Source of the DNA: an uncultured Coriobacteriaceae bacterium
GTDB taxonomy: Bacteria; Actinomycetota; Coriobacteriia; Coriobacteriales; Atopobiaceae
Reading direction: 5' to 3'
Assembly (NCBI GenBank): GCA_902798915.1
Contig: CADBYM010000022.1
Coordinates: forward strand, 1-50,940
DNA length: 50,940 nucleotides
A program made the translations under genes and the position numbers. This document shows positions 8,835-14,971 of this stretch, piece after piece; positions within the stretch are counted from its first letter, which is position 1, and every line of letters begins with the position of its first letter. The notes under the pieces are model-generated. The model searched no databases. It was not told the DNA's origin and saw only the letters and a program-made list of their open reading frames with translations.

Positions 8835-9155
8835 TCACGCCCGCCCATCGACATACCTCCTCACGTAATCGCGCATCGCGCGCACGTCGGGATAGCGGGG
8901 CATGGTCCCCTCTATGAGGTCAGAGAGTACCACCTCGCTCTTCTTGTTCTCTATCCGTCGGACGCGATCGGAATACTTCACCACCTCGGTCCTTTGGTCC
9001 TCGCCCCGTACGAGAAGGTAGATGTTGTCCTTGCGATGAAGAACGTCCTACAGCTCTGGATAGTGCGTAGTGAAGATGAGCTGGGCACCATGTGGATTTG
9101 TGACGGGCGAAACGAATATGTCGATGATGGTGGCCCCTTCTACGCACCCTTAGGC
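8835..9155 (-). pseudogene. C-terminal remnant of an AAA15/OLD-like ATPase
   Basis: The minus strand encodes NPHGAQLIFTTHYPEL, the switch-His region of overcoming-lysogenization-type ATPases, then DNIYLLVRGED and RRIENKKSEVVLSDLIEG to a TGA at 8835-8837. An in-frame TAG at 9048-9050 directly follows HYPEL, where relatives have Leu-Asp. The Walker A part is missing: beyond about 9155 the sequence becomes helicase-derived debris. It is distinct in sequence from rloA, so a second ATPase/partner defence pair once stood here. Confidence 0.7.
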
Positions 9156-9162
9156 AACAGGG

Positions 9163-9443
9163 GGGCCACCTCTTCAGCCCCGGCCCCCATCGACGACGTG
9201 CTCGCCGACGTGGACCCGCGCACCGGCTCGGCCTGCTCTCTCGCGCATGGCAAATGGGGGACAACACCTCCTGCGTCATGCGCGCAGCGTCCGCATGCCC
9301 TGCGAGGTATGTCCCCCCATTTGCCACTCTTGGCGACCGGCCCGTGGCGTGACTACGAGCCGAGCGAGTAGGTGGTGGTCGACGGCATCCGCGAGCGCGT
9401 GTTTCCCTTCTGCAGCAGGACGGTGCACCTCTTCGACCCCGAC
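9163..9443 (+). pseudogene. Scrambled helicase-derived fragments interrupted by a palindromic repeat
   Basis: Short blocks match the helicase gene out of order. Bases 9166-9182 match helicase 2587-2602, the following block matches about 2769-2790, and 9205-9231 matches about 2746-2772. After the repeat at 9248-9326, bases 9349-9404 match about 2368-2420 and 9405-9443 match about 2565-2608. A TAG interrupts the frame at about 9370. None of it can be translated as a unit. Confidence 0.7.
9248..9326. repeat. REP-like palindrome, family A, copy 1
   Basis: The outer arms are TGGCAAATGGGGGACA and its near-exact reverse complement TGTCCCCCCATTTGCCA, with further pairing inside (ACCTC, CATGCG). The 79-bp unit recurs at 13483-13559 in the same helicase-derived context. 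It has the look of a non-autonomous palindromic element; no transposase is nearby. Confidence 0.75.
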
Positions 9444-9475
9444 AGGCGGCGCAGATCCCGAGCTCTCCGACTCCG

Positions 9476-9549
9476 AATTACCGACTACAGGCAGTGCGCA
9501 GGACAAAACCGCAGGAACGGCCACACCCTGAGTCCCATGGTCGGTAATT
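9476..9549. repeat. REP-like palindrome, family B, copy 1
   Basis: The arms are AATTACCGACTACAGG and CCCATGGTCGGTAATT around a conserved core GGACAAAACCGCAGGAAC. The right flank (CGCGAGTCCAGGCGC) is also partly shared with the half copy at 10150, so the mobile or repeated unit may be longer than the palindrome. Confidence 0.75.
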
Positions 9550-9680
9550 TCGCGAGTCCAGGCGCCCGAGGAAGCATCCCACATTCCCTCGCAGATTTCT
9601 TCTTTTGTTGCAGATTTGCAGATTGCGCAGAATTTGAATACATTTGCAGAAAAAACTACGCGCATTGGAGAGACATGCCC

Positions 9681-9721
9681 GGAACAGGGGACCGCGGAAC
9701 AGGGGACGCGGAACAGGGGAC
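9681..9721. repeat. Triple GGAACAGGGGAC repeat
   Basis: GGAACAGGGGAC occurs at 9681, 9696 and 9710, followed by GGGTTTTTCGTTCAACATTG, a partly palindromic tail. It may be half of a further palindromic repeat family; only this copy is in the window. Confidence 0.6.
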
Positions 9722-9987
9722 GGGTTTTTCGTTCAACATTGACGAGACAGGGGTGCTTCGCGTCCCTCCGCCCATCGCATGGAATTCGGGGGCGTCTCGG
9801 GTTTCGGGCGGGCGCCGCGCGGCGAAAGAGAATCTCGCTCGGGCCAAATCGAGCGCCGTCCATAAAGCGCGCGTCCCGCCAAAACCCTGTCGCTCCACCA
9901 ACATATCGCCTAGCCCAGAAGTCCCTCCGCATCTGCCCGAGCTCAGGCGCCTGTCGAGCGTTGCATACCTCGGGCTCTCCGACTCCG

Positions 9988-10060
9988 AATTACCGACTAT
10001 GGGCAACGCACGGGACAAAACCGCAGGAACAGCCACATCCTGATTCCCATAGTCGGTAAA
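9988..10060. repeat. REP-like palindrome, family B, copy 2
   Basis: This is the best preserved copy, with a perfect 14-bp inverted repeat, TTACCGACTATGGG and CCCATAGTCGGTAA, around the shared core with GGGACAAAACCGCAGGAAC. An extra half arm, TTACCGACGATAG, follows at about 10073. Confidence 0.8.
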
Positions 10061-10307
10061 TACTCTGCCGTTATTACCGACGATAGACCTATGCCATATG
10101 TGCATGCCCCTCTCACCTGCGCATATATAACATTTAACCGTGCATCGTGCCCATGGTCGTAATTTCTCGAGTCCGGGCGCTGCGCGGAAGCCCGGGCGCC
10201 ATGCGGGAGTCCGGGCGCCCTCGCCGATTGGCGTGCCGTGCGCTAGCCGAGTCTCCCAAATGCTTAAGAATCGGCACGATTGTATCTGTATTTGCCACAA
10301 TTATGCC

Positions 10308-10847
10308 ATGCGAAGAAGAGACAACATAGCGGCCATCAACGAGCTCTCGGCATCCGAGCGTGTGTTCACCACCGCGCAGGCCGAGCGTCTCGGCGTTGCG
10401 CGAAACACCCTGGCGAAGGCATGCGCCTCCGGGAATCTGGTTCGCGTCGTGCATGGGGCGTACCGCATGGCGGGCATACCTCCGACGGAGATTGACGAGC
10501 TCATCGCAATCTGGAAGCTCACCAATCCCGCCCTCTTCTTCCACGAGCGGGCTAGTCGGGAGCTATGGGACGGCATCGCGGTCTCTGGCCGCACGGCCGC
10601 GTCGGTGCTTGGCATCGGCGACTTCTACTTGTCGCCCTGCCGTCTGACGGCCCCATGCCGCATGAGGTCCGACGCGTCGAGCGCCACGTTTGCCGCTAGA
10701 CGCGTCGAACGGGAGGACGTGTCCTTCTCGGAGGGACTTCCCGTGACGATGCAAGAACGCACGCTCGTTGACCTGATCCTGGACGACGAGGATCCATCGC
10801 TCGTCATCGACGCGCTAAGCGATGCGAGGGAGAGAGGTGCCGCGTGA
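10308..10847 (+). CDS. AbiEi-like antitoxin-domain protein
   Basis: The 179-residue product has the N-terminal winged helix of type IV antitoxins (VFTTAQAERLGVARNTLAKA, GNLVRVVHGAYRM) and the later LVDLILDDEDPSLVIDALSDA segment. ATG10308 is chosen because it begins the conserved domain; upstream codons in the same frame are repeat-derived. No Shine-Dalgarno is obvious, as for abiEi at 7815. Unlike a canonical AbiE pair, the next gene is not a nucleotidyltransferase but a DUF3800 protein, whose GTG overlaps this stop by four bases (GTGA). Tight coupling suggests the two once worked as a pair. Confidence 0.78.
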   Translation: MRRRDNIAAINELSASERVFTTAQAERLGVARNTLAKACASGNLVRVVHGAYRMAGIPPTEIDELIAIWKLTNPALFFHERASRELWDGIAVSGRTAASVLGIGDFYLSPCRLTAPCRMRSDASSATFAARRVEREDVSFSEGLPVTMQERTLVDLILDDEDPSLVIDALSDARERGAA

Positions 10848-11300
10848 AAGCACTGTCGATCTTTTGCGACGAAGCCGACCAGCAAGACATGTCCGCAGGG
10901 TACTATCTCATCACCATAGTATCGCACGACCAAAACGCGCCCATCGATATCCACGTGGAAGACTACCAGAGAAGACTCACTGCACACCAGTTGCCCGGCA
11001 TCCCGTTTCACATGAAGGAGCTCATGCGCGGCCATCGAGACCGCGAGGGAGTCGGCCAGTTCACAAGGAAAGGACTTCTTGGCCACTTCAACGCCTTCGT
11101 AGGGAGGCTTCCCATCCAGTACCAGACGTTCTTCTACTCCTCCTACGACACCACCGGCACTACCCTCTCGGCGCGCATGGGAAGGGGCATCGTCAACTTT
11201 GCGGTCGACCGTCTCGGCTGGCTCCATTCGTTCGATGCGGCGCCGGCGTATTACGATCAGGGAAATCCAAACGTTTGGATTTTGGAGGCCAGACCGAGGT
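10844..11300 (+). pseudogene. DUF3800 protein, C-terminally truncated
   Basis: Translation from GTG10844 gives LSIFCDEADQQD, then GYYLITIVSHDQ, FHMKELMRGHRD and LPIQYQTFFYSSYDT, the N-terminal half of DUF3800. The similarity stops after YYDQG at about 11260, exactly at a 20-bp perfect palindrome; the C-terminal half is absent, although the frame stays open to 11668 through unrelated antisense sequence. DUF3800 proteins are common in defence islands and have an acidic D-E start motif; their activity is not established. It overlaps the AbiEi-like gene by GTGA. Confidence 0.7.
11263..11282. repeat. Perfect 20-bp palindrome at the DUF3800 breakpoint
   Basis: AAATCCAAACGTTTGGATTT equals its own reverse complement. 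It sits where DUF3800 similarity ends, so it may mark a recombination or insertion scar or a transcription end. It has no GC-rich stem and T-run like a standard terminator. Confidence 0.65.
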
Positions 11301-11372
11301 GTTTTAACGCCTTAAGAAGCGGGACCCCCGTCCAAACGCAGGAAAAGGCTACCATTCCATCCGGTCGAAGCG

Positions 11373-11654
11373 TCACCTCGGGTCCTCGCGCGCATCCCCC
11401 AAGAAGAGCATCGAGAGCTCGTGCAGGCGCTCGTCTGCCACCAGATAGATCACCTTCGTGGTCCGAGGCACCGGGTAGCTGCGACAGGGCACCGGTGGCC
11501 TGGCAGCCTCGTACTGCGGGTCGTAGCGGCGCGCGAGTCCCGGATTCGACGCCAAGACATCGACGGAACTCTCGACCCGATCGTAGGTGGCGTCGGGAAG
11601 CTCAGCCAGCTGCTCGGCGAACTGGCGCGCGTAGCGCACGTCCCAGGCGCTCAC
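11373..11654 (-). CDS. RelE/ParE-family toxin (YafQ-like)
   Basis: The product is 93 residues from GTG11654, which overlaps the antitoxin stop by four bases (GTGA). It reads WDVRYARQFAEQLAELP, RVESSVDVLASNPGLARRYD, RSYPVPRTTKVIYLVADE and LSMLFLGD, the strand order of RelE-fold mRNA interferases or ParE gyrase toxins. Relatives use Arg, His or Asp near the C-terminus for catalysis; the fold is clear but the exact target is not. It forms an operon with the RelB/DinJ-like gene upstream. No frameshift is seen, so the pair looks intact. Confidence 0.8.
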   Translation of the reverse strand: MSAWDVRYARQFAEQLAELPDATYDRVESSVDVLASNPGLARRYDPQYEAARPPVPCRSYPVPRTTKVIYLVADERLHELSMLFLGDAREDPR

Positions 11655-11941
11655 GACGTAACCCTTGAGGCCCGCATCGCGCGGGCCTCCTCGCGGGTGA
11701 CGACGTCGCCCGCCGCAACGTCGGCCAGTCCACGCCTGATTCCGTCGGCCACCGAAAGCTCGTAGGCCCGCGCCGCACGCTCGGCCGAGCTCATGGCGGA
11801 GAGGGAGAAGGGGATGGCCCGCTCCCGCACGACCGCCCGGGCGAAGATGCCGATAGCGGTCGAGGGCGGCAACCCTATTTCGTGGCACACCTCGGTGAAG
11901 TCGCGCTTGAGGTCGTCCTCCATGCTGATGGTCATCGCCAT
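11651..11941 (-). CDS. RelB/DinJ-family antitoxin
   Basis: The 96-residue product begins with the ribbon-helix-helix of RelB/DinJ proteins (TISMEDDLKRDFTEVCHEIGL, with PPSTAIGIFARAVVRE) and ends with a charged toxin-binding tail. ATG11941 has GGAG six bases upstream (11948-11951). A TATAAT-like -10 lies at 11984-11989 on the minus strand. By family it represses its own operon and neutralises the toxin encoded by the overlapping gene. Confidence 0.85.
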   Translation of the reverse strand: MAMTISMEDDLKRDFTEVCHEIGLPPSTAIGIFARAVVRERAIPFSLSAMSSAERAARAYELSVADGIRRGLADVAAGDVVTREEARAMRASRVTS

Positions 11942-12074
11942 GGTATGCTCCGTTCATATATGCCCAACATCTATTGAGTACATATTATACCCTTACTTGA
12001 CATCTTTCACGCCATGCATCTCCACGCAACTGTTGTATAAAGGTATTGGCGGCGCGAACGCGCGGCTATCAAGC

Positions 12075-12094
12075 GCCAGGGGTTTTCCCCTGGC
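12075..12094 (+). terminator. Hairpin with T-rich tail before a DUF3800 start
   Basis: GCCAGGGG, TTTT and CCCCTGGC make a perfect 8-bp stem, followed by ATTATTGTTTT. This has the form of a Rho-independent terminator, but it lies only 10 bases before the GGAGG site of the following DUF3800 gene, with no plus-strand gene close upstream. It might end stray transcription or act as a leader attenuator. Confidence 0.6.
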
Positions 12095-12115
12095 ATTATT
12101 GTTTTGGAGGGCACC

Positions 12116-12444
12116 GTGCCAGAGGTTGGCATCTTCATCGACGAAAGCGGCACCCAGGAAAGCTCCTCGTCTCTTTCGGTGCGTTCGTATGTCGTCTGCC
12201 CATAAAAGGACGCTATACACGATGCGTTCTCGTACGCACTCGCAAAAGACGCGACGCTCTACAAAAGTTCGAATTTTAGGGAGTCAGGCTCGCCCAGGTT
12301 GCCGACTACCTATGCGCGCTTGAGCTAACGGCGCTCAAATACCAAAGAAAAGAAGCGACGCCAACTGACATCCGCTTCTTTGGTGACGAGCGCTCATTCA
12401 GAAAGAACTACCTGAGGCAGGCACGGAGGAAGAAAATCAACTAG
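12116..12444 (+). pseudogene. DUF3800 protein with internal deletion
   Basis: GTG12116 follows a good GGAGG site and gives VGIFIDESGTQESSS, the DUF3800 N-terminal acidic motif. After about 20 codons the frame stops at 12204-12206 (TAA). The C-terminal part of the family resumes in the region 12210-12444: HDAFSYALAKDATLYKSSNF, then after a frame change LAQVADYLCALELTALKY and RSFRKNYLRQARRK before TAG at 12442-12444. Some 100 or more residues of the middle are missing. It is a second, independent DUF3800 remnant within 1.3 kb. Confidence 0.75.
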
Positions 12445-12532
12445 CACCGTTGTCTCCGCCCGCTTTCATATCGTCAGGGGAAAGAGGTATGCTTCACACA
12501 GTATTCCTTGCTTTCCGTGATTGGGGAAACGC

Positions 12533-12805
12533 ATGGAGGCGACGCTCGACATGGCCAAGGTCACGACCAAAGGCCAGATAACCATACCAAAGGCGATACG
12601 CCAGATACTCGGAATCGAGACCGGCGACAAGGTGCTGTTCTACGACCTCGGCGATGGCTCGGTGGCGATGAGAAGCGCGAGACTCAGCGCCCTGCGCGAG
12701 CTCCAGGGCGCATTCGATGGCGCGGCCGAGGAGGCCGGCCTCGAAACCGAGGAGGACGTCGTCGCGCACGTGCGCGAGGTCCGTCGCGACATGGCAGTCC
12801 GCTAG
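12533..12805 (+). CDS. AbrB/MazE/SpoVT-type antitoxin
   Basis: The 90-residue product contains MAKVTTKGQITIPKAIRQIL, the swapped-hairpin AbrB DNA-binding domain, followed by an acidic tail (EEAGLETEEDVVAHVREVRRD) suited to toxin binding. ATG12533 is used; the later ATG12551 is an alternative, with GGAGG 11 bases before it. The stop TAG is directly followed by the ATG of the PIN toxin gene, without a spacer, as in VapBC-like operons. The antitoxin looks intact although its toxin is not. Confidence 0.82.
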   Translation: MEATLDMAKVTTKGQITIPKAIRQILGIETGDKVLFYDLGDGSVAMRSARLSALRELQGAFDGAAEEAGLETEEDVVAHVREVRRDMAVR

Positions 12806-13216
12806 ATGCGCGTCATGCTCGATACGAACGTCCTCATCTCCTACGCCATCTTCGGGTCGGGAACCATTGCGAGGGTGGTCGAGGACGTCGCCCAAAACCA
12901 CGAACTGATCCTGCCCACCTATGTGATTGACGAGTTCCGAGAAGTCGTGGCAAGGAGGTAGCCGGCTAGGTCGGTCGCTGTGGAGCGGTTTCTCGCTCGC
13001 GCACCTTTCGAGACTGTGGTCACGCCCAAGCTCATCGAGGATGGGCTGTTCGAGATACGCGACGAGCTCGACTACCCGGTGTTGTACCCTGCCGTGGTGG
13101 CCTTCGCCGACGTCCTCGTGGCGGGCGACAAGGGTTTCGCCGACGTGGACGTGGAGAGGCCGGACATCGTCACCCCCGCCCAATACCTCGAGCGCTACGC
13201 AAGCTCACCTAGGTGA
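12806..13216 (+). pseudogene. PIN-domain toxin with a premature stop
   Basis: From ATG12806 the frame reads MRVMLDTNVLISYAIFGSG, the first acidic motif of PIN RNases, through LPTYVIDEFREVVARR and then TAG at 12959-12961. The same frame continues open to TGA at 13214-13216 with FADVLVAGDKGFADV, the later Asp motif. Relatives have Arg-Trp-Pro at the stop site, so a single TGG to TAG change is the likely lesion. The full-length form would be 136 residues of the 'PIN toxin-antitoxin component' type. Readthrough or reinitiation is possible but not shown. Confidence 0.8.
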
Positions 13217-13317
13217 GGGCGAGAATTCCGCGAGGCGCGGACAGCGTTTCGCGCCGGCGGAAGAGGCCCTACAGGATCGGGTACCACGACCTGAGCCGCG
13301 CACCGTTTCGGCAATCA

Positions 13318-13765
13318 CGAGGGCTCGCCTGCAGATCCCGTGCGCGACTACGAGACCATCCGCGACGACTTCCTCGCGTTCCTCGAGGAGCGCGACTGCT
13401 CGCTCTCGTACAAGATGCCGTTTTTGCTGTCGTTCCTGGAGCGTATGGACTTCGCGACGGGCGCGACCCACGCTCTCGCGCGTGGCAAATGGGGGACACA
13501 CCCCCTGCGTCAGGCGCGCGGCGTCCGTATGTCCTGCGAGGTATGTCCCCCATTCGTCATTCTTGGCCACCAGTCGACCGTGCGCGAGTCCATGCTGAGA
13601 ACCCCTTCGAGAAATTCGAGCGCAAGAGATTCATGCACTACCTGCGCGACCTCGGGCAGGTCTCGCTCAGCCACGCCCTTCTCGCGCGCATGAGCAACGC
13701 CGACTGGGGGCACGTCCGCGGGCGAATGCGCGCCGACCTCGAGGACTGCTACGCGGCGGGTGTGA
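13318..13765 (+). pseudogene. Degenerate helicase 3' module with palindromic repeat inserted
   Basis: Bases 13325-13465 match the helicase region encoding LQIP, DETIRDDFFAFLEERD and SLSYKMPFLL; bases 13575-13765 match the final 190 bases from VRESML to the stop. Between them the sequence for about 40 residues is replaced by REP family A (13483-13559). At least one base is missing in the AGAACCCC run near 13598. It is more diverged than the copy at 5734. Confidence 0.85.
13483..13559. repeat. REP-like palindrome, family A, copy 2
   Basis: The arms are TGGCAAATGGGGGACA and TGTCCCCCATTCGTCA, with an inner part closely like copy 1 at 9248. Both flanks also match copy 1: CTCTCGCGC on the left and CTTGGC-ACC on the right. 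Both copies sit after the same helicase codons. Confidence 0.78.
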
Positions 13766-13835
13766 CGGCGTCAATCAGAGACGATGGGAGAAGCCTTAGG
13801 AAGCGGGAATCGCCTTCTTCCTGCGGCATGCCAGC

Positions 13836-14273
13836 CTAACGTGTGGAGATGGTCATCGTGCCCGTTGCCCCATCCTTGGGATACGTGCCGATCTCGTAGG
13901 TGCCTGGCTCGACCTCGACCTCTATGCTCTGCGCCCCCTCGACGGTCTCGTCGTAGAAATCCACTGCATTGCGATTGACACACACCTGAATGCCCGCTTC
14001 CTCAAGCTCCGACTCGATCACGATGCTTTGACCCGAGCCAACGATGAGCTTGCCCCAGCGGTACTCTCCCATACCCTCCATGGCGTCCTCGGCAGTGATT
14101 TTGACCTCGTTGTCCACGGTAACTTGCTCGTACGAAACAAGGCTCTGGCCCTTCTGCGCCCGTACCACACCTGCGGCAATGATGATGCCAGTCGCAAGCA
14201 CCACGAGGATCACCATGAGTTTTCTTGCGTAGTTATCCATAAAGAAGTCTATGACATCAAAAAGCCGATCCAT
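13836..14273 (-). CDS. Small membrane-anchored protein of unknown function
   Basis: The 145-residue product has one N-terminal membrane segment (about residues 18-37, LMVILVVLATGIIIAAGVV) and an extracytoplasmic region rich in Glu and Val with strand-like repeats (SIEVEVEPGTYEIGTYPKDG). The end resembles a beta-sandwich in which small molecules or peptides might bind, but I do not recognise the family. ATG14273 is preceded by AGGAGG, eight bases upstream. It has no partner on the same strand. Confidence 0.7.
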   Translation of the reverse strand: MDRLFDVIDFFMDNYARKLMVILVVLATGIIIAAGVVRAQKGQSLVSYEQVTVDNEVKITAEDAMEGMGEYRWGKLIVGSGQSIVIESELEEAGIQVCVNRNAVDFYDETVEGAQSIEVEVEPGTYEIGTYPKDGATGTMTISTR

Positions 14274-14393
14274 GGCTCATGTCCTCCTTCACATGTACGG
14301 GCCGTCCGCCCAGATTGGTGGCATTAGCCAGCCAGTCGCCTCTCACGTATCCGCAGTCGTGCTTGAGTATAAGCGCCTCCTCACGGCACGCAC

Positions 14394-14482
14394 GTCCAGA
14401 ATACTGGACAAATCGCACAAAGGCCGTTGCATCCAGAATACTGGCGTTTTATACTCCCATGCCAAGCATCCAGCATTCTGGA
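14394..14482 (+). promoter_or_regulatory. Three hipB operators in 37-bp register
   Basis: Palindromes TCCAG-AATA-CTGGA (from 14395), TCCAG-AATA-CTGG (from 14432) and TCCAG-CATT-CTGGA (from 14469) lie exactly 37 bp apart, about 3.5 helical turns. The middle one overlaps the promoter spacer and the last one ends 11 bases before the hipB start. This is the pattern of an autoregulated HipB-type antitoxin. Confidence 0.85.
14427..14455 (+). promoter_or_regulatory. hipB promoter
   Basis: The -35 TTGCAT (14427-14432) and the -10 TATACT (14450-14455) are separated by 17 bases. The middle operator covers the spacer, so repressor binding would exclude RNA polymerase. Confidence 0.7.
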
Positions 14483-14493
14483 CGGAGACAACC

Positions 14494-14739
14494 ATGTGGA
14501 CAAACAGCTACACGTTGGAACAGACGGGAGAGTTCCTGCGGGACGTGCGCCGCGCGAAGGGCAAGCGTCAGGACGTCTTCGCCCGCGAGCTGGGCGTCTC
14601 GCACACCACCCTCTCGAACCTTGAGCAGGGCAAGAACACCTCCACGCGGACCCTTGAGCTCGCTCTGCAGCGCCTTGGCCTGCGACTCGTCATCGTCCCG
14701 AAGAGCGCGGACGTATCCGTAACCGAACATGAGGGCTGA
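14494..14739 (+). CDS. hipB: HipB-like XRE-family antitoxin/repressor
   Basis: The 81-residue protein is a single helix-turn-helix domain: GEFLRDVRRAKGKRQDVFA, ELGVSHTTLSNLEQGKN and TLELALQRLGLRLVIVP. ATG14494 follows the third operator; the frame could be extended upstream but would run through the promoter. In HipBA systems HipB binds the HipA kinase and represses the operon through operators of the kind seen just upstream. The hipA gene begins two bases after its stop but is truncated, leaving an apparently intact, autoregulated antitoxin without a working toxin. Confidence 0.85.
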   Translation: MWTNSYTLEQTGEFLRDVRRAKGKRQDVFARELGVSHTTLSNLEQGKNTSTRTLELALQRLGLRLVIVPKSADVSVTEHEG

Positions 14740-14741
14740 TC

Positions 14742-14966
14742 ATGACCGGGAAGGAACTCGTCGTATCGCTTCTGGGCATGCCAATCGGCAGGCTCGTGCC
14801 AACGCGACGCGGCGCCCGCTTTGCCTACGAGAGCGAGGTCACGCGGGAGCACGTAGGCATGCCGCTTCTCTCGCTCTCGCTTCCCGTGAAGGCCCGCCCC
14901 TACGCCGCGAGACGACATGAGCCAGGGGCACGCAGGCGACTCGACGCGCTCCGCGAACAGTCGTGA
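14742..14966 (+). pseudogene. hipA: hipA N-terminal fragment
   Basis: The first 50 residues match the HipA N-terminal subdomain: LVVSLLGMPIGRLV, GARFAYES and GMPLLSLSLPVKARPYAA. Full HipA kinases have about 400-440 residues; this frame ends after 74 codons and the downstream sequence belongs to the convergent AAA-ATPase gene, whose stop lies six bases away. The kinase core, with its P-loop and catalytic Asp, is absent. Confidence 0.78.
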
Positions 14967-14971
14967 CGCGT

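Larger units (their letters stand above)
9444..10307. other. Non-coding stretch rich in palindromic repeats
   Basis: No credible coding frame was found here on either strand. The stretch carries two copies of palindrome family B, a degenerate half copy at about 10150-10177, and a triple GGAACAGGGGAC block. The last 100 bases are AT-rich and should hold the promoter of the AbiEi-like gene at 10308. Confidence 0.6.

Noticed and set aside
9276..10300. Minus-strand frames of 214-218 codons in the repeat-rich gap
   Set aside because: They run through palindromic repeats and helicase debris and show no domain.
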